A stretch of DNA of 64,000 nucleotides, taken from contig NZ_CP034073.1 in assembly GCF_003855155.1 (NCBI RefSeq), forward strand, positions 4,278,001-4,342,000. The letters are read 5' to 3'. Under the pieces are notes generated by a model, which was not told where the DNA came from, searched no databases, and was given only the letters and a program-made list of their open reading frames with translations. The translations under genes and the position numbers were made by a program. Of this stretch, positions 1 through 8,797 are shown piece by piece. The stretch comes from Shewanella psychromarinicola (GTDB lineage Bacteria > Pseudomonadota > Gammaproteobacteria > Enterobacterales > Shewanellaceae). Numbering within the stretch: the first letter of the stretch is position 1; every line of letters starts with the position of its first letter.

Positions 1-353
1 ACCAATAGGTACAAGCAACCACAAGCCAGAGTGAGCCACAGATAGACTTCACACTTGGCTCGATTGTCTAACCGAATATTGATCATGGCTTTTGCAATGA
101 AGTAACTGCTTGAAAGTAATATCAATGTGTTTGTTACCCCCGCGAGGGTACTTACACTTTGGGGGCCTTGAGAAAAAGCTTCTGGGTAATGGTATTTGGC
201 AATAAAATAAGCGACGAAAAAAATACCAAATTCAGTGAGTTCAGATAGGATCCCCACCCATATCGGAATATTACCGGGGATTCGACCAGCCCGCAGCTCA
301 CTCCAGGAACTAGGGAAAATGCCCAAAGGTGCTTTGGGGGGCTCACTATTCAT
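1..353 (-). CDS. Cytochrome c oxidase subunit III-family (NorE-like) protein, partial
   Basis: The reading frame starts at an ATG at 353 and runs leftward off the window edge, so only about the first 117 residues are visible. After a short hydrophilic N-terminus it reads RAGRIPGNIPIWVGILSELT, then a hydrophobic helix with FGIFFVAYFIAKYHYPEAF, then TLAGVTNTLILLSSSYFIAK and the start of a third helix. The GRIPG-x-PIWVGI entry and the N-T-x-x-L-x-x-S-S-Y segment are typical of heme-copper oxidase subunit III proteins, and the short form beginning this way resembles NorE/CoxO proteins found near nitric oxide or cytochrome oxidase genes. It would be an inner-membrane accessory subunit. The missing C-terminus and neighbours prevent a choice between NorE and a true CoxC. 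Confidence 0.7.
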   Translation of the reverse strand, partial: MNSEPPKAPLGIFPSSWSELRAGRIPGNIPIWVGILSELTEFGIFFVAYFIAKYHYPEAFSQGPQSVSTLAGVTNTLILLSSSYFIAKAMINIRLDNRAKCEVYLWLTLACGCLYLL

Positions 354-749
354 CGGGTAATGATCATCATAAGCCCTTTTGGCCAATGGTTGTCGGTTTA
401 CCTAAGTTTAGTTCAATAATACACAACAGGCGTGAAATCCCTTTTCTTGACAGGGCTTACCCAAGACATAAATATAATCTAGCCATATAGCATGTTGTTA
501 ATGACAGGACAACGATTGGGGCAGTTAAACGACATCCTGATAGTGACGAAAATAAAGGCCTAAAAATGGTCGCTTAATTAACCAATCGGCGCAATAAATG
601 TTAAAAACACCCTTTAACCTGTCCAGTAGCGATGATGAGCTTTCGCCAATCGCAGCCTGAATGGCATATGACATCGATAGATAATTTCATTTTAGAGCTA
701 AATCACGTAAACTATGCGCTGTTTTTTAAGTCTCTTTTTTAGGTAAATC
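354..749. other. Intergenic region between divergent genes
   Basis: About 400 bp separates the divergent oxidase-subunit gene and the FAD dehydrogenase gene, so it must hold promoters for both. The only sigma70-like candidate seen is at 447-478. No ORF, convincing operator or RNA element was recognised. Confidence 0.5.
447..478 (+). promoter_or_regulatory. Candidate sigma70 promoter
   Basis: A perfect TTGACA lies at 447-452. Two -10 candidates follow: TAAATA at 469-474 (16-bp spacing) and a perfect TATAAT at 473-478 (20-bp spacing). It points toward the FAD dehydrogenase gene but lies about 270 bp upstream, so its use is uncertain. Confidence 0.3.
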
Positions 750-2369
750 ATGATCCGTTTAAACCAAGTACAATTGCCTCTCGACCATAATGAAGATGCG
801 CTGCAAGATGTGGTATTGCAAAAGCTATCTATCTCCGCGGAGCAGCTGGTTGACATACATGTGTTTAAACGTGGCTACGATGCCCGTAAAAAGAATTTAA
901 TTTGGTTAATTTATACATTGGATGTGACATTAACCAATGTAGACGAAGTGGCGTTATTGGCGTCGCTTGTTGATGATCACAACATCCGTGTTTCACCAGA
1001 TACCGATTATAAGTATGTTGCTTGTGCTCCAGAAGGGTTAACGGAGCGCCCATTGGTGATAGGTATGGGACCATGTGGCTTGTTTGTCGGACTTATATTG
1101 GCGCAAATGGGTTTTAAGCCCATTATTTTAGAGCGCGGTAAATCAGTGCACGAACGCGCTAAAGATACCTTCCGTTTTTGGCGTACCAGTGAGCTAAACA
1201 CCGAATCCAATGTGCAATTTGGTGAAGGTGGTGCGGGCACATTCTCTGATGGTAAGTTATACAGTCAAGTCAAAGACCCTGGTTTTAAAGGCTTAAAAGT
1301 AAAACAAGAATTTGTTGCCGCGGGCGCACCGGCTGAAATCATTTATGTCAGCAAACCACACATTGGTACCTTTAAACTGGTGACTATGGTGGAGAAAATG
1401 CGTAGTGAGATCATCCGATTAGGCGGTGAAGTTCGCTTTGAAACCCGTGTCGATGAAATCAATATTAGCGACCGTCAGGTGACGGGTGTCACACTTAGAA
1501 ATGGCGAAGTCCTGCATTCTACACATGTCATTGCTGCGATTGGCCACAGTGCCCGTGATACATTCCAAATGTTGCATGATAAAGGCGTGTATATGCAGGC
1601 GCAGTCATTTTCGATTGGTTTTCGTATTGAACACAAACAAGACATGATAGATAAAGACCGCTTTGGCAGTAACGCGGGCCACCCAATGTTAGGTGCTGCA
1701 GATTACAAGTTGGTCCATCATTGTAAAAGTGGTCGCAGTGTGTACAGCTTTTGTATGTGCCCTGGTGGTGTGGTTGTGGCGGCAACGTCAGAAGAGCATG
1801 CGGTAGTCACTAACGGTATGAGCCAATATTCGCGAAGTGAACGTAATGCTAACAGTGCCATTGTGGTGGGGATAGACCCAAGTGATTTTGATAACGATCC
1901 ACTGCAAGGGATCGCGCTGCAACGTAAATTGGAACGCAATGCCTATGTTATGGGCGGCAGTAATTATGATGCACCTGCGCAAATGGTAGGCGACTTTTTA
2001 GCCGCGGGGGTGGGTAAACCGTTTGAAAATGTTGAGCCATCTTATAAACCCAATGTAAAAATGACTGATTTAAGCGATGCATTACCCCAATTCGCCATCG
2101 ATGCGATCCGCGAAGCCATTCCCGCATTCGGTAAGAAAATTCGAGGTTTTGACAGTAAAGATGCCATGTTAACGGGCGTTGAAACGCGTACCTCTTCACC
2201 AGTGCAAATTAAACGTGGCGCAGATTATCAAAGTCTTAATACCAAAGGTTTGTACCCTGCAGGTGAAGGTGCCGGTTATGCAGGCGGCATTTTATCGGCG
2301 GGTATCGACGGCATCAGTATTGCCGAAGCCGTTGCATTAGACATGCTAAAACAGATAGCCAACCGTTAA
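750..2369 (+). CDS. FAD-dependent dehydrogenase (COG2509 family)
   Basis: The 539-residue protein has an N-terminal ~95-residue alpha/beta region followed by a dinucleotide-binding fold. The FAD signature VIGMGPCGLFVGLILAQMGF sits near residues 103-122, with the LERG acidic end of strand beta-2 near 129. A conserved NVQFGEGGAGTFSDGKL stretch follows and the C-terminal YPAGEGAGYAGGILSAGIDG closes the FAD site. Length and motifs match the uncharacterised COG2509 NAD(FAD)-utilising dehydrogenases, which are cytosolic and of unknown substrate. An AGG before the ATG acts as ribosome binding site. The gene appears to be transcribed alone. Confidence 0.9.
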   Translation: MIRLNQVQLPLDHNEDALQDVVLQKLSISAEQLVDIHVFKRGYDARKKNLIWLIYTLDVTLTNVDEVALLASLVDDHNIRVSPDTDYKYVACAPEGLTERPLVIGMGPCGLFVGLILAQMGFKPIILERGKSVHERAKDTFRFWRTSELNTESNVQFGEGGAGTFSDGKLYSQVKDPGFKGLKVKQEFVAAGAPAEIIYVSKPHIGTFKLVTMVEKMRSEIIRLGGEVRFETRVDEINISDRQVTGVTLRNGEVLHSTHVIAAIGHSARDTFQMLHDKGVYMQAQSFSIGFRIEHKQDMIDKDRFGSNAGHPMLGAADYKLVHHCKSGRSVYSFCMCPGGVVVAATSEEHAVVTNGMSQYSRSERNANSAIVVGIDPSDFDNDPLQGIALQRKLERNAYVMGGSNYDAPAQMVGDFLAAGVGKPFENVEPSYKPNVKMTDLSDALPQFAIDAIREAIPAFGKKIRGFDSKDAMLTGVETRTSSPVQIKRGADYQSLNTKGLYPAGEGAGYAGGILSAGIDGISIAEAVALDMLKQIANR

Positions 2370-2537
2370 TGTCGTCTTAAATTAACAGCGCAACAACGCC
2401 ACATATGGATAATCGCTTAATTGCCACTGCCGCAAGTGCTGAAATGTCCGCGCAGATTTAATGTTAATATCACTGGAAAACTCCCGCGTTTTGGCCCCGC
2501 CCCGCGAGTGATTTTCCTGTTGATGTTCCAGTTGATG

Positions 2538-2777
2538 TTATGTTTGTTTATGGCTGCCATCACACATTGGCTGAGTTCTTGTTGATTTACAGCCACAAAA
2601 GAACACTTTATCAGACTCTTTGGCAGTAAATTTTACTGGTGTAAATTCAGAACCTTTATGAGAACCATCACAAAAAGGCTGTTTTTTGCTTTCCCCACAT
2701 GAACACCAAAAATAATTTTTACCCGCTTCTACCTCGACTGCATAGGGGGTATCTGAAGCACGTATTGGTTTACTCAT
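2538..2777 (-). CDS. Double CDGSH iron-sulfur protein
   Basis: The 79-residue protein carries two complete CDGSH zinc-finger-type [2Fe-2S] motifs: C25-x-C27...C36-D-G-S-H40 and C61-x-C63...C72-D-G-S-H76. Each gives the 3-Cys/1-His ligand set of mitoNEET-type clusters, so two clusters per monomer are expected, as in the MiNT subgroup. The ATG at 2777 is chosen over an upstream start at 2825 because GGAGA lies 7 nt before it and family members begin near SKPI. It is probably a small cytosolic redox or cluster-transfer protein; the partner is unknown. Neighbours are convergent or unrelated. Confidence 0.9.
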   Translation of the reverse strand: MSKPIRASDTPYAVEVEAGKNYFWCSCGESKKQPFCDGSHKGSEFTPVKFTAKESDKVFFCGCKSTRTQPMCDGSHKQT

Positions 2778-3263
2778 AATATATTCTCCATAACTAGCTA
2801 ATAAACATAACAGCGAAACTAACAACTAAACTATAGAACGAAACTAAGCCACCCATTCTTATAATCAACAACATAGCTGCTTTCATCATTCATTGCGATA
2901 GCCTTTGATTATTCCAGCACATAAATTAGCAACATTGCTAATAAGATTGAGCCGTATGACCTGGTCAACTGTAATCGAAATAATCCCGATAACCTCAATG
3001 TAGATCCATGCTTAAACATCTTCAGTTGTAGTCTTATTCTCATTATATTGACCATAAACCTTAACCGTCCCATTTCACTCTTCTGACAACACCAGCGACC
3101 TAGTGGCTCAGTCTCTTTGTGTTCTTACTATATGCATGACATTGCGATCGGCACCCTGACTTGACTGAGCTTTGTACGTCGGCAGCTATTGGCTGGGAAA
3201 ACGTCTCATGCGAACAAATGAATGTGACACCCACGATTACTGTTAGTCAAATTTTACTTGTTG
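2778..3263. other. Intergenic region, no gene seen
   Basis: About 490 bp between two minus-strand genes. I find no ORF with a ribosome binding site, no strong terminator hairpin and no RNA motif. It should contain the promoter of the CDGSH gene. Confidence 0.5.
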
Positions 3264-3665
3264 TTAAGCAGTCCGATCGATTGGGTGATTGACACCATCG
3301 CCGGTGACCACGTTACCTAAATCAAATGGATTGACGCCGTCTAAACAGCCAATGTTAAAGCCATATTCGCTCGGGTTTGAGCGTCGTTGATGATGAGTAT
3401 AGATACCACAGTGAGAACAGAAGAAGTGTTTCGCGGTGTTGGTATTAAATTGATATAGCTTAAGCACATCTTGGCCTTTTACCACTCGAATTCCATCGAG
3501 TTTAACCGAAGCAACAATGGCACCTTTTCTACGACAAATTGAACAATCACAGCGTCTCGGGTTTTCGATGCCGTTTGGTAAAGTGAGTTCAAGTTCAACC
3601 GCACCACAATGACATATCGCTTTGTGTTTCAGTTCAATGTTGGTATTGCCAACTCGTTTGATCAT
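3264..3665 (-). CDS. GFA/CENP-V domain zinc protein
   Basis: This 133-residue protein shows the zinc-binding pattern of the GFA (glutathione-dependent formaldehyde-activating) family: C18-H-C20-G, then C39-x-C41-x-x-C44 followed by RRKG, then FFC83-S-H-C86-G. The fold is the beta-tent of CENP-V/GFA proteins. Family members were first described as S-hydroxymethylglutathione synthases, but most small members have no proven activity, so a zinc-binding cytosolic protein of unknown role is the safe call. It appears monocistronic. Confidence 0.85.
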   Translation of the reverse strand: MIKRVGNTNIELKHKAICHCGAVELELTLPNGIENPRRCDCSICRRKGAIVASVKLDGIRVVKGQDVLKLYQFNTNTAKHFFCSHCGIYTHHQRRSNPSEYGFNIGCLDGVNPFDLGNVVTGDGVNHPIDRTA

Positions 3666-3861
3666 GCCAAGACCCTTTGTGCTTTATAATGTAACCATTG
3701 ACTCGTGCTATCTATGTCGTTAACTCGAGGTAACATTAAAATATCACCAGAGTGGTTCATTTAAACCGAAAATCGCGCCCGCTATAGTTCAAAAAATGTA
3801 AACATAAACAAACTCTTCCAACTTAATCGCATTACCGGAACGATAAAATATAAGCTAAAAA

Positions 3862-4731
3862 CTATTTTGCCGCTTTCTCCGCTGCCAACACACTGGCCAT
3901 TGACGGCACTATTGACACTGGATCTAGGCGCATTTGGAACCAATTTAAGCGCCAATCTAAATGCGGACCTGTAACGCGACCGGTTGCACCAATTTCAGCA
4001 ACTTTATCGCCCTGCACAACTTTGTCACCGACGGTTAAATACAATTTACTTAAGTGCAAAAATGTTGAATTAATCCCATAACCGTGATCGATAATCACAG
4101 TGCCACCAGAATAGAACATATCAGGCTCGGCTAAGGTAATAACGCCGTCTGCTGGCGCGACGACGACCGTGCCTGTTGGACGTGCAACATCAACACCAAA
4201 ATGTGGGTTACCGGGAACGTCGTTATATACCCGTTGGCTGCCATAAACGCCTGAAATTCTGCCCGTAACTGGCCAAATAAAGGGCTGCATAAATGCCTGT
4301 TGCTGACTGAATAAGCCTCTGGCGGCGCGAGTCTGTTTGGCATCTTTAGCCGCCCTTTTTTGGGCGACAGGATCGGGTTTCATTATTTTTTGGCTAATGC
4401 CAGTGACCCGATCAATTTTGTACTGCCTCGCGGCAATTTTTAGCGGTTTAATTTCGGTTAATCCGTCTGGGTAAATGACTTTAAACACTTGCTCTGCTTT
4501 CGCGTCTCTATCAAACCCAATGGCAAATTGACCATTTGGGGTGATTTTTACCGGTTGGCCATTAAGTAAAATTTTACTGCCTGCTGGCACGGCGCCACGC
4601 ACTAGTGCACCTTGTTCAAACTGACCTTGAAACGTCACCGCTGCAGCAGCGTTAGTACTGAGTCCGCATAGACTGATCACCAGCATTGCGGCCGTTGAAA
4701 TCGATTGTAAAAGTGTCTTTTTTAATAACAT
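3862..4731 (-). CDS. Exported M23 (LytM-domain) metallopeptidase-like protein
   Basis: Starting at 4731 the protein is 289 residues: a signal peptide (MLLKKTLLQSI... to NAAAA), a beta-rich N-terminal region of about 90 residues, a charged linker rich in Lys/Ala/Arg, and a C-terminal LytM domain. The LytM domain has the HFGVD motif (His and Asp zinc ligands) and the STFLHLS histidine. The third motif is GPHLDWRLNW, in which Asp replaces the second His of the usual HxH. It is predicted to act on periplasmic peptidoglycan or to be a regulator of amidases. The longer start at 4770 is rejected because it lies at the end of the upstream gene's terminator. Confidence 0.85.
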   Translation of the reverse strand: MLLKKTLLQSISTAAMLVISLCGLSTNAAAAVTFQGQFEQGALVRGAVPAGSKILLNGQPVKITPNGQFAIGFDRDAKAEQVFKVIYPDGLTEIKPLKIAARQYKIDRVTGISQKIMKPDPVAQKRAAKDAKQTRAARGLFSQQQAFMQPFIWPVTGRISGVYGSQRVYNDVPGNPHFGVDVARPTGTVVVAPADGVITLAEPDMFYSGGTVIIDHGYGINSTFLHLSKLYLTVGDKVVQGDKVAEIGATGRVTGPHLDWRLNWFQMRLDPVSIVPSMASVLAAEKAAK

Positions 4732-4770
4732 AATCGAAATGTATTCCTTGTTAATTGCGACAAAAAACAT

Positions 4771-4797
4771 AAAAAAAGGGCTACCGTATGGCAGCCC
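4771..4797 (-). terminator. Rho-independent terminator after the QueD-like gene
   Basis: On the minus strand a hairpin with GGGCT/AGCCC outer arms and an inner CC/GG pair is followed by seven T. It ends the QueD-like transcript and shows that the M23 gene starts a separate transcript. Confidence 0.75.
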
Positions 4798-4812
4798 ATT
4801 AATAATACTTGA

Positions 4813-5685
4813 TTAACCTCTTACTGCAATGGCTCCTTTGCCAATACCTTCGAAAGCGATGACTTTAAAATGACTTTCGGGCTCTTTACTCGACAATGTT
4901 TTAGCCATGTATTCAGCCAATAACTCGACGGTGGTGTCATGGGGAATTAAGTCACAACAATGCTTAGGTATCGCTAATTGAAAATCACCTTGAGGGGCAA
5001 CATAGTGAAAACCAAAATGCGTTTCGTCGCTGACTTTCGTTTGCTTAGACAAATGAAGTGTTTTGATAGACACTAAGTCTTCTTCGGTGCCAAGGTAAAT
5101 ATCTTGCCAACGTTCAGCCCAATAGTGGTCCCATTTAGGTGTCGCGATGCCATTTTCAAATACCGTTACCGGGCTCCGATGACCATGAGCAATACGCTGA
5201 CAATTACCGTCATGTTTACGTAGACCATGACTGTAATGATAAAACGGTGTATCAAGTGCTTCGTGGCGTAATGTCAGGCTGATACCTTGGACATTTTCAG
5301 GCAACACTTCACGTAAGGCTTTTTTCAAAAAGTCATTAACACTTTCATAGTCGATAACTTCGGTTGGGATCAGTGCAAAAGCTTGTGATGGACACGCCAG
5401 GTGGATATCACCTTTTTGGCTGCTAAAGTCCATCCATACTCGGTCGCCCTTTTGCTGCCAGCGCACTTCGCTGCAAGCAGTAGGGATTAACAAACGATGA
5501 TCGGCAACATCATCGATGGTGTTTTTGATGGTACGCTTGACTTTGGCAAAGTCGAGCACCATATTTTGCTCATCTAAGCCGCCATCTAATAGCACATCGA
5601 CAATCCAGCTTTCACCTACCATGCCGCGAATGGGGCAAAGATAAGAAAAATCAATAACAGTTAAATCTTTTACAAACAGTTGCAT
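4813..5685 (-). CDS. 6-carboxy-tetrahydropterin synthase-like protein, two fused QueD domains
   Basis: The 290-residue protein is about twice the length of ordinary QueD/PTPS enzymes (120-140). The N-terminal half holds the MVLDFAKVKRTIKNTIDDV segment and the DHRLLIP segment of the family, but its zinc/catalytic HGH strand is replaced by VGESWIVDV. The C-terminal half carries the catalytic CQRIAHGHRSPV (Cys plus HGH) and the final Glu of AFEGIGKGA. The motifs are thus split between halves, so one complete site may form across the tandem. QueD makes 6-carboxy-tetrahydropterin for 7-deazaguanine (queuosine) biosynthesis; whether this variant does so is not shown. It is followed by its own terminator. 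Confidence 0.75.
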   Translation of the reverse strand: MQLFVKDLTVIDFSYLCPIRGMVGESWIVDVLLDGGLDEQNMVLDFAKVKRTIKNTIDDVADHRLLIPTACSEVRWQQKGDRVWMDFSSQKGDIHLACPSQAFALIPTEVIDYESVNDFLKKALREVLPENVQGISLTLRHEALDTPFYHYSHGLRKHDGNCQRIAHGHRSPVTVFENGIATPKWDHYWAERWQDIYLGTEEDLVSIKTLHLSKQTKVSDETHFGFHYVAPQGDFQLAIPKHCCDLIPHDTTVELLAEYMAKTLSSKEPESHFKVIAFEGIGKGAIAVRG

Positions 5686-6454
5686 TAATGCTCCTAGGCA
5701 GAAAAACAGTCCACCTCAGTATAAATGTATTCCAAATAGCACATGCCAGTGGAAGCACTATCTTACCTGATCCACCTTGGTCCGACTATCAACTCTTAGT
5801 CTACAACCAATTGCGCTAATACCAATAGTTAAATACCGATAGTTAAATACCGATGCTCTACTGCCGATCGTCTAAATCAATGTCTCGTCAGTGTGTTCGA
5901 TGTCAAAATGAGACCCAAATGAGATCAAAATGAGACCGCATTGATACCACATTGATACCGCGAATTATTTCAATGCCATGTCAAACAAAAGCGAAGCGAT
6001 GAGCGAGCAAATATCCTTGTAGATATAATAAATAAAAGTAAGTCGACTCAATAATATTTAATAACCAGATGACTACCGAAGAAGCGGAAAGTGGAGCGTT
6101 AATGATCTCAGTTAAGCATTTGCTAAACCGAGATAACTGATGAATAAGGCGTTGTAGCGCACAGATAGTACCAAGTGATGATAGCTCTTAACGGACCAAC
6201 ATAAATAGCACCAGTAAACTAAGCGTCATAAGTGAAGGCATACCACTGTTGCTTGTCAAAGCCCACCGCTATGGGCATGGCGGATAGAGATGTTCGAAAA
6301 AACGGGGCAGATTGAGGGCGTTTTATGTCGACAATACCAGGCCGTTTATCAATAAGGTGAGCAGCTAACAAGCTATATTCATCATAGCCAAACGGACTTA
6401 CCACACGCTCTGCATGCCTCGAGCCAGCCACATGCGCTGGTATTATTTACCAGC
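5686..6454. other. Intergenic region with short tandem repeats
   Basis: About 770 bp without a convincing gene. It holds a 14-bp unit repeated twice in tandem at 5825-5852, and repeated ATGAGA and CATTGATACC words at 5905-5965. A 70-codon GTG-started frame on the minus strand (6219-6431) has no ribosome binding site and no recognised family. Confidence 0.5.
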
Positions 6455-7159
6455 TCATTCCACCTTATAGCCTACCCCATAAATTGAATGTAATAGTTCT
6501 TTTTGTTGACTAGCTTGGGCCAACTTATGTCGTAGATTTTTGACATGACTATCTATGGTACGCGAGCTGACAATACGATCGTCAACATAGCAAACTTGCA
6601 TTAGGCTGTCGCGAGAGTGCACTACACCGGGTCTTTTTAGCAAAGTGTGCAGTAATCTAAATTCAACCGGTGTTAATTCAATCTCTTGTTGGTCGACCTG
6701 ACATTTAAAACGTTCGATGTTGATCTGCAGATATTTATAACGAATAATCTGTTCACTTTGACTGCCATGGGTATTTTCAACTCGTCTTAAAATCGTTTTG
6801 ACCCGAGCGACGACTTCCCTAGCCGAAAATGGTTTACACACATAATCGTCTGCTCCAATATCTAAGCCCATTAAGCGGTCAATTTCATCTACCCGCGCCG
6901 TTAACATTAATACTGGCAGCATTGAAAATTGCCTCAACTCACGGCAAATGGTTAAACCGTCTTTATAGGGCAACATCAGATCTAAAATCATAAAGTCAAT
7001 TTGTTGAGACTTAACCGTTTCAATCACTTCACGACCATCGTGTTGTACCAAGGTGTTAAAACCTTCAAGGGCTAAAAAGTCAACTAAAATCTGCGCTATT
7101 TTAGGCTCGTCCTCCACCACTAATATGGTTAATGGTTGTTGATGAACATGTCCACTCAT
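6455..7159 (-). CDS. baeR: BaeR-like OmpR-family response regulator
   Basis: This 234-residue protein has an N-terminal receiver (acidic pocket VVEDEP at 15-19, phospho-acceptor D60 in LDLMLP, K109 in CKPFS) and a C-terminal winged-helix DNA-binding domain with TPVEFRLL and SSRTIDSHVKNLR. The stretches DGLTICREL, GADDYVCKP and REVVARVKTILRR match E. coli BaeR closely. It overlaps the sensor kinase gene by 4 bp (ATGA), so the two are translationally coupled and sensor-first. BaeSR systems answer envelope stress; the local targets may be the divergent small-protein genes starting at 8798. The symbol is by similarity, and orthology to enteric baeR is likely but not proven. Confidence 0.85.
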   Translation of the reverse strand: MSGHVHQQPLTILVVEDEPKIAQILVDFLALEGFNTLVQHDGREVIETVKSQQIDFMILDLMLPYKDGLTICRELRQFSMLPVLMLTARVDEIDRLMGLDIGADDYVCKPFSAREVVARVKTILRRVENTHGSQSEQIIRYKYLQINIERFKCQVDQQEIELTPVEFRLLHTLLKRPGVVHSRDSLMQVCYVDDRIVSSRTIDSHVKNLRHKLAQASQQKELLHSIYGVGYKVE

Positions 7160-8670
7160 AATGATTCCCTGTGCATAGGTAATAGTACTTCAATACAAAG
7201 TCCACCCTGTGGTGATGGGATGGCCTTAATGGTGCCATCATGCGCTTCGACAATATTCTTACAGATGGTTAAACCAAGACCTGCACCACTACCACGGCGT
7301 GTGCGGGCACTGTCTTGGCGATATAATGGCTCAAACAGGTGTTCACACTCTTCAATGCTGGCACTGGGCTTGGTGTCATTAATAGTTAATCTCATCGTTT
7401 TATTTTGTTGTGATAATCGCACATCAATTACCCCTGGACTGTCTGTGTAAGCCATAGAATTCATTAATAAATTAATAAATAGCTGTTCAAGACGAAGCAT
7501 ATCGGCAGATAAATACACCTCAGGCTGGAGCTTACTTTGTAGCGTTAGGCCTTTATCTTGTAGGCTGGTAGCCATACTATTAAGCGTGCTGTGTAGTGAT
7601 TCACTGACGTTCACCCGCTGGAAATGATAACGTAATCCACCAACATCAGATAAAGATAGTTCATACAAATCATCGACTAAGTGCTTCATACGCAGCACTT
7701 CTTGTTCAAGTGAGATTAACTGAATGTGATTAAATGTTCTGATCCCCGCTTTAATCGCATCAATTTCACCGCATAAAATACTCAAAGGGGTACGCAATTC
7801 GTGCGAAATGTCCGCTAACCAACGATTTTTGGCACTACGATTTTTAGATAATGTCAGCGCCAGATGATCAATATTGGCCATTAGTTGGCCTAATTCATCG
7901 GTGCGCTGAGGCGATAAACGTTGATCATAATTACCCTGAGATAAATATGACACGCCCAGCATAACTTGCTTTACCGGAATAAGCAGAAAACGAGATAACC
8001 ACCAAGCAATCGCACTCGCAAGCAGTAAACACAATAAACCAATTCCCATACTGGTCCAGCGTTGTTGCTGAGAAAATGCCGTAGCCGAAGAAGATTCAAT
8101 GTCTCTAATAGGGCTGCTGTATAAATAACCGACGACCTGATCATCAAATATTAGCGGTAAGCTAATGAGAACGTCCGCATGGTCAATGTCGGCGCCGACG
8201 ATAAATTGTTGCGCTGCTGAATATAACCCTGTCGGTGGACCAGAAGGTGGTGAAGCAAACGGAGGCCGTCGTCTAGGAGGACCTAATTGTGATCCCGGTC
8301 CCAGAGGAGGATTATCACCAATCGGTTTTGGGGGGGGCATTGCGCTGCCGTCTGGACGATATTTTTGTGGACGTGGCGCATGAAGCGCAATGGCTTGTGT
8401 TAATGCTTTTTGATTAATAGACTTCCACACTCGTGTAGATTGTTGCTCTGTCATTACTGATGGATCAGTTTGTGATACCGGATTAGCCGCATAAAGTGCC
8501 AATAGTTCATTCGATAAATACTGTAAACGCTCTTGTTCTAATCCGTTGATGTAGTCTAAAAAACCTTGGTCAAAACTCCACCTCGCTAATGATAACGTGG
8601 CGATAAGTACAATACTGGTAAGGCCAACGAAGGCTAAGAAAAGCTTTTGAGATATTTTCATAAAAGACAT
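7156..8670 (-). CDS. baeS: BaeS-like sensor histidine kinase with proline-rich periplasmic loop
   Basis: The 504-residue kinase has TM1 (about 8-30), a periplasmic domain to about 206, TM2 (207-230), HAMP, the H-box with H290 in DISHELRTP, an N-box NLLMNSMAYT and a G-box GSGAGLGL. The periplasmic loop carries a striking proline-rich stretch at residues 99-147 with PPP, PPRRRPP and PPSGPP. Enteric BaeS lacks such a segment. The PPP at 112-114 is encoded by a run of eight identical bases (8330-8337), a possible slippage site. It is expected to phosphorylate the downstream BaeR-like regulator. Confidence 0.87.
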   Translation of the reverse strand: MSFMKISQKLFLAFVGLTSIVLIATLSLARWSFDQGFLDYINGLEQERLQYLSNELLALYAANPVSQTDPSVMTEQQSTRVWKSINQKALTQAIALHAPRPQKYRPDGSAMPPPKPIGDNPPLGPGSQLGPPRRRPPFASPPSGPPTGLYSAAQQFIVGADIDHADVLISLPLIFDDQVVGYLYSSPIRDIESSSATAFSQQQRWTSMGIGLLCLLLASAIAWWLSRFLLIPVKQVMLGVSYLSQGNYDQRLSPQRTDELGQLMANIDHLALTLSKNRSAKNRWLADISHELRTPLSILCGEIDAIKAGIRTFNHIQLISLEQEVLRMKHLVDDLYELSLSDVGGLRYHFQRVNVSESLHSTLNSMATSLQDKGLTLQSKLQPEVYLSADMLRLEQLFINLLMNSMAYTDSPGVIDVRLSQQNKTMRLTINDTKPSASIEECEHLFEPLYRQDSARTRRGSGAGLGLTICKNIVEAHDGTIKAIPSPQGGLCIEVLLPMHRESL

Positions 8671-8753
8671 TATAACCAGCTATATACGCACAAACTAGTC
8701 GCGATAAATAACTGATAAAAATCTCCTCCAATTCTGCACAATTACTCCACATT

Positions 8754-8783
8754 GTTAGGTTATATTGCCATGAGTTACCTAAC
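8754..8783. promoter_or_regulatory. Inverted repeat upstream of the exported small-protein gene
   Basis: GTTAGGT (8754-8760) and ACCTAAC (8777-8783) form perfect 7-bp arms around a 16-bp centre beginning TATATT, just before the ribosome binding site of the gene at 8798. It could be an operator or a leader hairpin. A CTCC-rich stretch at 8722-8738 loosely recalls the BaeR box. Both readings are inference. Confidence 0.3.
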
Positions 8784-8797
8784 CAAGGAGTGTCACC

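Noticed and set aside
6219..6431. 70-codon minus-strand frame after the response regulator
   Set aside because: It has a GTG start, no ribosome binding site and no recognised family. A decayed gene remains possible.
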